Assembly: GCA_027592105.1 (NCBI GenBank) | Contig: JAQCLA010000032.1 | Span: 1 to 16,155 of the forward strand | Length of the DNA: 16,155 nt | Reading direction: 5' to 3' | Source of the DNA: Pseudomonadota bacterium | GTDB lineage: Bacteria > Pseudomonadota > Alphaproteobacteria > Rhodobacterales > Rhodobacteraceae | Part shown: piece by piece, positions 8,062-15,387 of the stretch | Numbering within the stretch: position 1 is the first letter of the stretch | How the letters are laid out: each line of letters opens with the position of its first letter | Notes under the pieces: model-generated | What the model saw: only the letters and a program-made list of their open reading frames with translations | Told to the model about the DNA's origin: nothing | Database searches by the model: none | Made by a program: the position numbers and the translations under genes

Positions 8062-8901
8062 ATGGAAAAGCGCCCCGCCTCTTTCTACATCCTCGGCACA
8101 TTCTTTGCCCTTTTCATGCTGTTCCTCTACGGCCCGACGATTACGATCGCGATCCTGTCATTTCAGGGTCCAGGGGGAGGGCTAACCTTCCCGATGCGTG
8201 GTCTCTCGCTGAACTGGTTCCGCGAGTTGTTCATGGAGCAGGCGGTCGGTGACATCTGGGGCAGTTTCCGCCGCTCGCTGACCCTTGGCCTGATGGTCAT
8301 GGTCACCACGGTTGTCGTCTCGGTCATGGCGGGGCTGGCGTTCCGGCGGCGGTTTCCGGGATCTACCGTTCTGTTCTATCTGGTGATCGGCGCGCTAGTA
8401 ATTCCGTCGATACTCGTCTCTTTGGGGGTCGGCTTGTTGTTTGACCGCACGGGTATTGGCAGCCACTGGGCCACCTCGGCCTTTGGTGCGCAGCTGACAT
8501 GGACGCTGCCCTTTGGCATCTTGATCATGTTTGCAGTCTTCAACCGCTTTAACCCGGCATACGAAGAGGCTGCGCGCGATCAGGGCGCCAGCACTGGCCA
8601 GGTCTTTGCCCATGTCGTGTTGCCGCTGATTGCACCCGCTCTGGTGGGCGTGGCGCTTTTCGGTTTCACCCTCAGCTACGATGAGATTGCCCGTACGATC
8701 CTTGTTTCAGGTAGTCGCAATACGCTCCCGCTGGAGATTTGGGGGATGACGACCAACGTGACCACTCCGGTACTTTATGCACTGGGAACGCTGACCACGA
8801 TCTTTTCGCTGTCGCTGGTCGTTCTTGTGATCCTGTCGGTCACGATCATGCAGCGGCGGCGGGCGCGGAACGGGTCGGATGCCGGGCGGGGGTTGGTGTG
8901 A
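8062..8901 (+). CDS. ABC transporter permease, PotC-like
   Basis: The 279-residue product is the second inner-membrane permease. It has an N-terminal segment (about residues 8-32), a glycine-rich periplasmic turn, further membrane spans, and the EAA loop from about residue 168 (YEEAARDQGASTGQVFAHVV). The C-terminal RRRARNG is a typical cytoplasmic positive end. The start has AAGGAG nine bases upstream, formed by the end of the previous gene. Its TGA shares one base with the ATG of the racemase gene (TGATG), so import and catabolism genes are translationally coupled. This supports a transport substrate that is also the pathway substrate. Confidence 0.92.
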   Translation: MEKRPASFYILGTFFALFMLFLYGPTITIAILSFQGPGGGLTFPMRGLSLNWFRELFMEQAVGDIWGSFRRSLTLGLMVMVTTVVVSVMAGLAFRRRFPGSTVLFYLVIGALVIPSILVSLGVGLLFDRTGIGSHWATSAFGAQLTWTLPFGILIMFAVFNRFNPAYEEAARDQGASTGQVFAHVVLPLIAPALVGVALFGFTLSYDEIARTILVSGSRNTLPLEIWGMTTNVTTPVLYALGTLTTIFSLSLVVLVILSVTIMQRRRARNGSDAGRGLV

Positions 8902-9560
8902 TGCGGATTGTCGTGATCAACCCCAACTCTACAGTGTCGATGACGGAAAAGGCCGCCGCTGCCGCCCGCAACGCAGCGCCGGGCGCGATCATCGAAGGCA
9001 TCACTTGCCACAATTCCCCCCCTGCCATTCAAGGGCCGGAAGATGACGCCATCTGCCGCCCCTTCGTGCTGGCCGAGGTTGACGGTGCCGCTGCGGCGGG
9101 GGCGGATGCCATCATCATCGCCTGCTTTGACGACCCCGCACTGGACGAAGCCCGCGCACGGGTGTCGATCCCTGTTCTCGGCATCGGCGAGGCGGGGTTT
9201 CATGCCGCAATGATGTTGGGCCGGCGGTTTTCGGTTGTCACCACCCTGCCCGTCGCCATTCCGATCCTGGAAGAAAACCTGTCCCATTACGGCCTTGCGG
9301 CAGCTTGTGTCCGGGTACGTGCGGCGGGGGTCGAAGTGCTGGAGCTGGAAGATGAAACATCGGGTGCTGTGCCTAAGGTGTCCGCCGAAGTCGGTCGCGC
9401 CAAAGCCGTAGACGGCGTTGATGCCATCGTTCTTGGCTGCGCAGGCATGGCGGACCTCGCAGCCAACCTTGAGGCCGAACACGGCCTCAAGGTGATCGAC
9501 GGTGTTGGGGCTGCGGCTGCCTTTGCCGCCGCGCTGATCAACCTGAGGAGGGGATCATGA
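8901..9560 (+). CDS. hyuE: Hydantoin racemase (Asp/Glu/hydantoin racemase family)
   Basis: The 219-residue product has the two-domain Asp/Glu racemase layout, with a catalytic cysteine in each half: C75 in IIACFDDP and C180 in LGCAGM. Characterised hydantoin racemases use two cysteines at about 76 and 181, so the match is close. The start MRIVVINPNS is typical. It would interconvert D- and L-5-substituted hydantoins so the stereospecific hydantoinase can use both. The frame is open further upstream into the permease gene, but the ATG at 8901 overlapping the permease stop is the natural start. Its end overlaps the next ATG (ATGA, 9557-9560). Allantoin racemase is the main alternative. Confidence 0.85.
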   Translation: MRIVVINPNSTVSMTEKAAAAARNAAPGAIIEGITCHNSPPAIQGPEDDAICRPFVLAEVDGAAAAGADAIIIACFDDPALDEARARVSIPVLGIGEAGFHAAMMLGRRFSVVTTLPVAIPILEENLSHYGLAAACVRVRAAGVEVLELEDETSGAVPKVSAEVGRAKAVDGVDAIVLGCAGMADLAANLEAEHGLKVIDGVGAAAAFAAALINLRRGS

Positions 9561-10492
9561 CAAGGCATCTGATCACTGCATCCGCACAGATGGGGCCGAT
9601 TGCAAAATCGGAAACCCGCAAGGATACGGTCGGCCGCTTGCTAGAGATGATGCGCGAAGCGCATGGGCGCGGGGCCAAGCTGGTGGTCTTTACCGAAATG
9701 GCGCTGACCACCTTTTTCCCGCGCTGGATGATCGAGGATGAGGCCGAGCTTGACAGCTACTACGAAACCGCCATGCCCTCGCCCGCCACGCAACCCCTGT
9801 TTGACGAGGCCGCCAAGCTGGGGATCGGGTTTTATCTGGGCTATGCTGAATTGGTCGTCAAAGCTGGAGTAAAGCACCGCTACAACACTGCGATCCTCGT
9901 CGATCAAACCGGCAAGATCGTTGGCAAATATCGCAAGGTCCACCTGCCCGGCTGGGCCGAACCCCTACCCGACCGCGCCTTTCAGCATCTCGAAAAGCGC
10001 TATTTTGAACCCGGCGATCTGGGCTTTCCGGTCTGGCGCACGATGGGCGGCATCATGGGCATGGCAATCTGCAACGACCGCCGCTGGCCCGAAACCTACC
10101 GCGTGATGGGCCTGCAGGGGGTCGAGATGGTCATGCTGGGTTACAACACGCCGTTTGGCCATCTGAACCAGCAGCCGATGGATAGCCTCACCTTGTTCCA
10201 TAACCACCTGTCCCTGCAGGCCGGGGCCTATCAGAATGCTACATGGGTCGTCGGAACCGCGAAATGCGGAAATGAGGAAGGCTCATCCATGGGCGGCCAA
10301 TCCGTGATCGTGGCACCATCGGGCGAAATCGTGGCGCAAGCCGTGACTGTCGAGGATGAGGTGATCACCGCGAAATGTGACCTCGATATGGGCCGCATCT
10401 ACAAGGAAACCGTTTTCAATTTTGCCCTGCACCGCCGGCCTGAGGCCTATACCCTCATCACCGAACGTGCCGGTGCCATCCTTCCGGAGTAA
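9557..10492 (+). CDS. N-carbamoyl-D-amino acid amidohydrolase (D-carbamoylase, nitrilase superfamily)
   Basis: The 311-residue product has the nitrilase-fold triad exactly where Agrobacterium D-carbamoylase has it: E47 (VFTEM), K127 (YRKVHLPG) and C172 (AICNDRRWPE). Residues described as important in that enzyme are also present: H129, H144, R175, R176 and H215. It cleaves the N-carbamoyl-D-amino acid produced by the hydantoinase to the D-amino acid, CO2 and ammonia in the cytoplasm. Length matches the family (about 304-312). AGGAGG lies just upstream of the ATG and the start overlaps the racemase stop, so the genes are coupled. N-carbamoyl-beta-alanine or N-carbamoylputrescine hydrolases are less likely given the residue-by-residue fit. 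Confidence 0.9.
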   Translation: MTRHLITASAQMGPIAKSETRKDTVGRLLEMMREAHGRGAKLVVFTEMALTTFFPRWMIEDEAELDSYYETAMPSPATQPLFDEAAKLGIGFYLGYAELVVKAGVKHRYNTAILVDQTGKIVGKYRKVHLPGWAEPLPDRAFQHLEKRYFEPGDLGFPVWRTMGGIMGMAICNDRRWPETYRVMGLQGVEMVMLGYNTPFGHLNQQPMDSLTLFHNHLSLQAGAYQNATWVVGTAKCGNEEGSSMGGQSVIVAPSGEIVAQAVTVEDEVITAKCDLDMGRIYKETVFNFALHRRPEAYTLITERAGAILPE

Positions 10493-10496
10493 GCCC

Positions 10497-11951
10497 ATGT
10501 CCACTGTCATCAAAGGCGGCACTATCGTTACCCATGATCTGACCTATGCCGCCGATGTGCTGATTGACGGCGGCATCATTACCGCCATCGGCCCGGGCCT
10601 TGCGGGCGATACGATCATCGACGCAGAAGGTGCTTATGTCATCCCCGGCGGCATTGACCCGCACACCCATCTGGAAATGCCCTTCATGGGCACCTCGACT
10701 GCCGAGACATGGGAAAGCGGGACGTTTGCTGCGGCATCGGGCGGCACGACCATGATTGTTGACCACGTCATCTCCAGCCCGGATGATCTGCTTGGCCCGT
10801 TGGCGCTGTGGGAAGAACGCGCCGCACGCCAAGCCAGCATCGACTACGGCTTCCACATGTCGATTACCGGCTGGTCGCAGGAAATCTGGTCGCAGATGGC
10901 CACCTGCGTTGATCGGGGCGTGAATACCTTCAAGCACTTCATGGCCTACAAGGGCGCCTTGATGGTGAACGATGACGAGATGTACGCCAGCTTCACGCGC
11001 TGCCGCGAACTTGGCGCGATCCCTTTTGTACATGCCGAAAACGGCAACCTAATTGCAGGACTGCAGCAGAAACTCCTTGCCGAAGGCAACCGTGGCCCCG
11101 AGGCCCACGCCTATTCCCGCCCTGCCACCGTAGAAGGCGAGGCCACGAACCGCGCCATCATGATCGCCGATGCCGTGGGCGTGCCGATCTACATCGTACA
11201 TACCTCATCTGAAGAGGCGCACGAGGCGATCCGCCGATGGAAACAGTCGGGCACGCGGGTCTGGGGCGAACCTTTGGTACAGCATCTGCTGCTGGACGAG
11301 GGTGAATATGCCAACCCCGACTGGGACTATGCGGCGCAACGGGTCATGTCGCCCCCCTTCCGCGACAAGCGCCACCAAGACAGTCTTTGGGCGGGCCTTG
11401 CTGCTGGAACGCTGTCGGTGGTGGCCACCGACCATTGCGCCTTTACCACCAAGCAAAAGCAGATGGGCCGGGGTGATTTCACCAAGATCCCGAACGGCAC
11501 AGGCGGGCTTGAGGATCGGCTTTCGCTGCTGTGGACGCATGGCGTGGCCACGGGCCGGATCACGATGAACGAATTTGTCGCAGTCACCTCGACCAACATC
11601 GCGCAGATTCTGAATATCTACCCGAAGAAGGGCGCGATTGCCGTCGGGGCCGATGCCGACATCGTCGTGTTCGACCCTAGGGCCAGCAAGACGATTTCGG
11701 CCGCCACGCAAAAATCTGCGATTGATTACAACGTGTTCGAGGGGTTCACCGTCACGGGCCTGCCGCGCTTTACCCTGTCGCGCGGCACCGTTCTGTGGGG
11801 GCCGAACGGCGGTGTGCCGCAGCCTGGCCGTGGCCAGCATGTCAAGCGCATCGCCAACCCACCCATCAGCCGCGCCTATTCTCAGTGGCGTGATCTGATT
11901 GCCCCGCGCCCGGTCGTTCGTAACGAAAGCCTGATGCCCATCGGAGTCTAG
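10497..11951 (+). CDS. hydA: D-hydantoinase / dihydropyrimidinase
   Basis: The 484-residue product is a metal-dependent cyclic amidohydrolase with a TIM barrel. All expected metal ligands are visible: H56 and H58 (DPHTHLEMPFMG), the lysine to be carboxylated K146 (FKHFMAYKGA), H179 (VHAEN), H235 (IVHTSS) and D312 (ATDH). Spacing fits characterised D-hydantoinases. It opens 5-substituted hydantoins (or dihydropyrimidines) to N-carbamoyl amino acids, the substrate of the gene just upstream. The ATG at 10497 has GGAG seven bases before it, and the preceding stop is four bases away. An upstream extension of the frame overlaps the carbamoylase gene and is not used. Function on dihydrouracil cannot be excluded, but the racemase and D-carbamoylase neighbours favour hydantoins. 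Confidence 0.92.
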   Translation: MSTVIKGGTIVTHDLTYAADVLIDGGIITAIGPGLAGDTIIDAEGAYVIPGGIDPHTHLEMPFMGTSTAETWESGTFAAASGGTTMIVDHVISSPDDLLGPLALWEERAARQASIDYGFHMSITGWSQEIWSQMATCVDRGVNTFKHFMAYKGALMVNDDEMYASFTRCRELGAIPFVHAENGNLIAGLQQKLLAEGNRGPEAHAYSRPATVEGEATNRAIMIADAVGVPIYIVHTSSEEAHEAIRRWKQSGTRVWGEPLVQHLLLDEGEYANPDWDYAAQRVMSPPFRDKRHQDSLWAGLAAGTLSVVATDHCAFTTKQKQMGRGDFTKIPNGTGGLEDRLSLLWTHGVATGRITMNEFVAVTSTNIAQILNIYPKKGAIAVGADADIVVFDPRASKTISAATQKSAIDYNVFEGFTVTGLPRFTLSRGTVLWGPNGGVPQPGRGQHVKRIANPPISRAYSQWRDLIAPRPVVRNESLMPIGV

Positions 11952-11963
11952 GGAGGACCCGCC

Positions 11964-12866
11964 ATGCCCAAGAAAATCATGTGTGCCTTTGGCACCGACA
12001 TCGACTCTGTCGCAGGATGGATCGGCAGCTATGGCGGCGGCGACAGCCCGTCCGACATCCAGCGCGGAATCTTTGCAACCGAGGTCGGAATTCCGCGCCT
12101 GCTCCGGATGTTCAAGAAATACGATCTGAAAACCAGCTTCTTCATTCCCGGCCATTCCCTTGAAACCTTTCCAAAGGAAATGGAGATGATCGTCAAGGAC
12201 GGGCATGAGGTGGGTGCACATGGCTATCTGCACGAAAACCCCATCGCCATGACGCCCACGCAGGAAGAGGATGTACTGGTCAAATCCATCGAGCTGATCA
12301 AGGACCTGACCGGAAAGGCCCCCCGCGGCTACGTGGCGCCATGGTGGGAGATGTCCAATTCCACCGCAGCCCTGCTGCTCAAGCATGGGTTCGAATACGA
12401 CCATTCACAAGGTTACCGCGATTTTCAGCCCTTCTATGCTCGCGTTGGCGATACGTGGAACACGATCGACTATTCCAAGACTGCCGCGGAATGGATGCAC
12501 CCCCTGAAGCACGGGCAAGAGATCGACCTCGTCGATATCGCCGCCAACTGGTATGTCGATGACTTGCCGCCGATGATGTTCATGAAGAAGGCCCCAAACA
12601 GCCACGGCTTCGTTAATCCCCGCGATATCGAGGAGATGTGGCGCGACCAGTTTGACTGGGTCTACCGCGAGATGGATTATGCGGTATTTGCCTTTACCAT
12701 CCACCCTGATGTGGCGGGGCGTCCGCAGGTTTTGCTGATGCTGGAGCGGCTGATCGAATACATCAGTCGCCATTCCGGCGTGCAATGGATGCCGTTCGAG
12801 GATATAGCCCGTGACTTCCGCACGCGTTATCCTTTTGCAGGAACAGCACGGCCCGAGGTGGTCTGA
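11964..12866 (+). CDS. Polysaccharide-deacetylase-fold hydrolase, cyclic imidase/PuuE/HpPgdA-like
   Basis: The 300-residue product has the NodB-type metal site, with D12 and D14 in GTDIDS and H86/H90 in HGYLHE. D14, H86 and H90 match the metal ligand numbering of Helicobacter HpPgdA, whose close relatives include metal-cofactor-independent PuuE allantoinase and Pseudomonas cyclic imidase. No signal peptide is present, so it is cytoplasmic, which argues against acting on cell-wall sugars. Placed between a hydantoinase and a metallochaperone pair, ring opening of a cyclic imide, hydantoin or ureide is the best inference. GGAGG precedes the ATG, 12 bases after the hydantoinase stop. Its TGA shares one base with the next ATG. 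True sugar deacetylase activity is the less likely alternative. Confidence 0.75.
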   Translation: MPKKIMCAFGTDIDSVAGWIGSYGGGDSPSDIQRGIFATEVGIPRLLRMFKKYDLKTSFFIPGHSLETFPKEMEMIVKDGHEVGAHGYLHENPIAMTPTQEEDVLVKSIELIKDLTGKAPRGYVAPWWEMSNSTAALLLKHGFEYDHSQGYRDFQPFYARVGDTWNTIDYSKTAAEWMHPLKHGQEIDLVDIAANWYVDDLPPMMFMKKAPNSHGFVNPRDIEEMWRDQFDWVYREMDYAVFAFTIHPDVAGRPQVLLMLERLIEYISRHSGVQWMPFEDIARDFRTRYPFAGTARPEVV

Positions 12867-13138
12867 TGTGCAACGCCTGCGGTTTTCCGGCACGCGCAGG
12901 CCACTGGACAGACGCAGGGCTGGACACCCCGCATGACCGCCTGCGCGCCCGCTTCCGCCGCGCGCAGGTTTTGGCGCGCGTATTGCGCCCTTACGGTCTG
13001 ACGGCACATGATGATGGCGTGACCGATGGCTTGGTCCTGTCCACCCTTGCCGGCGCAAGCATCATCGTGACCGACCCTGCCCAGCTTTGGGCATCGGTCG
13101 AACGCCTTGCAGGCCGCGCTTACGACCCCCTTGCATGA
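12866..13138 (+). CDS. Small CxxC protein of unknown function, CobW-associated
   Basis: I do not recognise a named family for this 90-residue protein. It starts MCNACGFPARAGHWTDAG, with a C2-x2-C5 pair that could bind zinc, then a basic helix-like stretch (DRLRARFRRAQVLARVLRPYG) and an acidic, hydrophobic C-terminal half. There is no signal peptide or membrane segment. It starts at a TGATG overlap with the imidase gene and ends at an ATGA overlap with cobW, so it is co-translated with both. This, and the presence of only one cysteine pair, suggests a partner of the CobW GTPase, for example a metal acceptor or adaptor (inference). A family search would show whether it always sits beside COG0523 genes. 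Confidence 0.7.
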   Translation: MCNACGFPARAGHWTDAGLDTPHDRLRARFRRAQVLARVLRPYGLTAHDDGVTDGLVLSTLAGASIIVTDPAQLWASVERLAGRAYDPLA

Positions 13139-14040
13139 GCGATAACCGCCTGCCGTTGACGATACTGGGCGGCTGGCTTGGCGCCGGCAAAACGACATGG
13201 CTGCGCCATCAGTTGCACGAAGGTTTGCATGCACATGTGATGGTGAACGAAGCGGCAGGGGTGGCCGTCGACGATGCTCTGCTATCACATGCACAGGGTG
13301 TGACGGTGCTGGCCGGAGGCTGCGCCTGTTGTGACGGCCTTCACCATCTCGTAGCGGCGTTGCGTGCTTTGGCGGACCGGCGCAGTTCGGGCGAAGCGGT
13401 GCCCGAAATCATCCTTGAAACCAGCGGGCTTGCCGACCCTGCCACCATCATCACAGCGCTGACAGATGACCCGATCCTTGCACGTCATTTCCGCCTGACT
13501 GGTACCACCGTTCTGGTGGATGCAGCAAACGGGGCCGCAGAGCTTGCTGCGGGGACACTGGCCATCGCCCAAATCCGTGCCGCAACTGCATTGATCCTGA
13601 CAAAGACGGATGCGGCACCGCCTGTCGCAACGGCCCGCCTTGCCGCAACCCTTGCCGCTTTGAACCCTTTGGCAACTCTTTCGGCGGCAGTGGCAGGCAT
13701 CGCTGTGTCGCTATCGGACGTCGTGGCAGATCCCTTGCCGCTGGGGCAGACAATGCGTGCGGTGACGGCAATCACCCTGCCCATTCCAAAAAGTTCAGAC
13801 TGGGCCAGCCTGTCCCTGTGGCTGTCGGCCTTGTTGCACGCGCATGGCGACAGGTTGATTAGGCTGAAGGGCGTGGTCCAGACCCCTGCGGGTCGGCTGT
13901 TGATCCAGACGGTGCGCAAGACGGTTCAGCCGCCGGAAATGCTGCCTGATGGACTTGGCACCGATGACATCCTCGCCGTTATCGGAGAAAACCCTGACGT
14001 GGCCGTCGTGCAGGCATCCCTTGCGCGGTTTCTGTCCTGA
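13135..14040 (+). CDS. CobW/COG0523-family metallochaperone GTPase
   Basis: The 301-residue product has the P-loop GGWLGAGKTT (12-21), the family's metal-binding CxCC as C63, C65, C66 (GGCACCDG), the ETSGLADP switch/Walker B segment and a TKTD base-recognition motif. The C-terminal domain (LKGVVQTPAGR and following) matches CobW_C. COG0523 proteins use GTP to insert zinc or cobalt into target enzymes. The residues after the P-loop (NEAAGVAVDD) depart from the common NEFGEVGLD, hinting at a specialised subgroup. The ATG at 13135 overlaps the small-protein stop; an upstream TTG at 13087 is not needed. As last gene of a hydrolase operon with metal-dependent enzymes, a role in metallating the hydantoinase or imidase is plausible but unproven. 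Confidence 0.88.
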   Translation: MSDNRLPLTILGGWLGAGKTTWLRHQLHEGLHAHVMVNEAAGVAVDDALLSHAQGVTVLAGGCACCDGLHHLVAALRALADRRSSGEAVPEIILETSGLADPATIITALTDDPILARHFRLTGTTVLVDAANGAAELAAGTLAIAQIRAATALILTKTDAAPPVATARLAATLAALNPLATLSAAVAGIAVSLSDVVADPLPLGQTMRAVTAITLPIPKSSDWASLSLWLSALLHAHGDRLIRLKGVVQTPAGRLLIQTVRKTVQPPEMLPDGLGTDDILAVIGENPDVAVVQASLARFLS

Positions 14041-14047
14041 AGTGCAA

Positions 14048-15031
14048 TCAGTCGGTGATCCGCAAGATCAGCTTTCCGGCAGTCTGCCGGCTTTCAAGTG
14101 CGGCAAACATCGCCCCTGCATCCTTGAGGTCATAGCTGCCAGCGATCGGCACCTGCAATGTGCCGGCCATGATTGCACCCACGACAGCATCAATGCCCTG
14201 CCGCCATTCGGCACTGCGATTGTCCAGATGCCCGATGTGAAGCCGGGTAAAGGTCAGCGACTTTTGCACCAGTCGCTCCCACAGGTTGGGCAGCGGCTTG
14301 CCCTCGGCCTCGCCATAACTGACGACATGGCCCAGTCGACGGATGCAGTCAAACGACCGGTCAAGAATTGTGGCTCCGGTAGAGTCGATCACTTTGTCGA
14401 CCCCCCGTCCCAAAGTCATCTCGTTACAAACGCTGACAAAGTCTTCAATTCCACGATTCACCACGCGGTCCGAGCCTAAAGCCAGAGCCAAGACTTCTTT
14501 CCCCGCCGTACCAACCGTCCCGATCACCACCGCCTCTGCTATCTTTGCAAGCTGGGCAAGCTGCAGCCCCACTCCGCCGCCAATGGCATGGATCAGAAGT
14601 GTGTCACCTGCTTGCGTCTTGCTGACCGTATGCAAAAGGTGCCAGGCCGTCAGCGATTGGATGTAAAAGGCAGCCCCCACGTCAAAGCTCATGGCATCCG
14701 GCAGCCGGATCAGCCGCTCTTCAGGCACAGCACAAAACGTGGCAAACCCACCCGCATCTTCCGAAAACCCCGCAACCCGATCACCGGGCACGTATCCGGT
14801 GACACCCTCGCCACAGACCTCGACCACTCCTGAAAGCTCCAGCCCCGCCACCAGCGGATAGCCCTTGGGATGCGGATACACGCCATGCCGCATCATAAGG
14901 TCGGCGAAGTTGAGCCCGGCCCGGTGCACACGAACGAGAACATGCCCCGGCCCTGCTGTCGGTTCAGCCACATCGCGCAACAAGGGGGCAAGGGTTACGG
15001 CCCCCGGTGGGTCAAAGACGATTGCTTGCAT
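14048..15031 (-). CDS. NADPH:quinone oxidoreductase, zinc-independent MDR superfamily
   Basis: The 327-residue product is a medium-chain dehydrogenase/reductase of the quinone oxidoreductase type. It has the N-terminal GroES-like domain (AGLNFADLMMRHGVYP at 38-53, GLELSGVV at 63-70), followed by a Rossmann fold whose nucleotide-binding turn is HAIGGGVGLQ (148-157). The zinc-ligand pattern of alcohol dehydrogenases is absent. The ATG at 15029-15031 fits the family's short N-terminus; the frame extends to a TTG at 15047-15049 (333 residues) with no better ribosome binding site. It faces cobW and ends seven bases from its stop, with no visible terminator between them. A link to hydantoin catabolism is not evident; it may be a neighbour from the surrounding genome. 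Confidence 0.88.
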   Translation of the reverse strand: MQAIVFDPPGAVTLAPLLRDVAEPTAGPGHVLVRVHRAGLNFADLMMRHGVYPHPKGYPLVAGLELSGVVEVCGEGVTGYVPGDRVAGFSEDAGGFATFCAVPEERLIRLPDAMSFDVGAAFYIQSLTAWHLLHTVSKTQAGDTLLIHAIGGGVGLQLAQLAKIAEAVVIGTVGTAGKEVLALALGSDRVVNRGIEDFVSVCNEMTLGRGVDKVIDSTGATILDRSFDCIRRLGHVVSYGEAEGKPLPNLWERLVQKSLTFTRLHIGHLDNRSAEWRQGIDAVVGAIMAGTLQVPIAGSYDLKDAGAMFAALESRQTAGKLILRITD

Positions 15032-15387
15032 TCGTATCTCGCTTTCCAAGTGATTATCCAGAATTACATCCGTTCACCGAGTATCGGGCGCAAGTCGTCA
15101 AACCGGCGCGGGGCCGCGCTGATCAGGCGTGCGGCCGCGATTCAGCTTAGAACTTAGGACGGATTTACGCGAGATTCAAAGCTGTGCTGGTCACATCCTG
15201 AGAAACTGGCAAAGCGCTCTTCATTCCGCCCAGAAAATAGCCATGCGCAACTTAACTATCGACGCTTTTTGCTCATTAAGGCTTGCCACATGAAACCGAT
15301 GCCTATCTGCTTTGACGAAATCGAAAGGATCAGGCAGTATGTCGCGCGTGCCGCCTGTGTCCGCACTCTAAAGGGAACACGAACGAG
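15032..15387. other. Divergent intergenic region between the quinone oxidoreductase and DUF3830 genes
   Basis: This 356-base stretch should carry the promoters of the two outward-facing genes. It includes a short GC-rich inverted repeat (GCGCGG at 15106-15111 with CCGCGC at 15114-15119) and a near-tandem CTTAG pair around 15150. A 34-codon frame (15290-15394) overlaps the start of the DUF3830 gene; I treat it as unproven. No RNA gene or clear -35/-10 pair was recognised. Confidence 0.4.

Noticed and set aside
10377..10496. Extended N-terminus for the D-hydantoinase
   Set aside because: It overlaps the carbamoylase gene by over 100 bases; the ATG at 10497 has a good ribosome binding site and the family's normal start.
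11205..12404. 399-codon open frame on the minus strand opposite hydA and the imidase-like gene
   Set aside because: No domain or plausible start; the plus-strand genes beneath it have complete catalytic residues.
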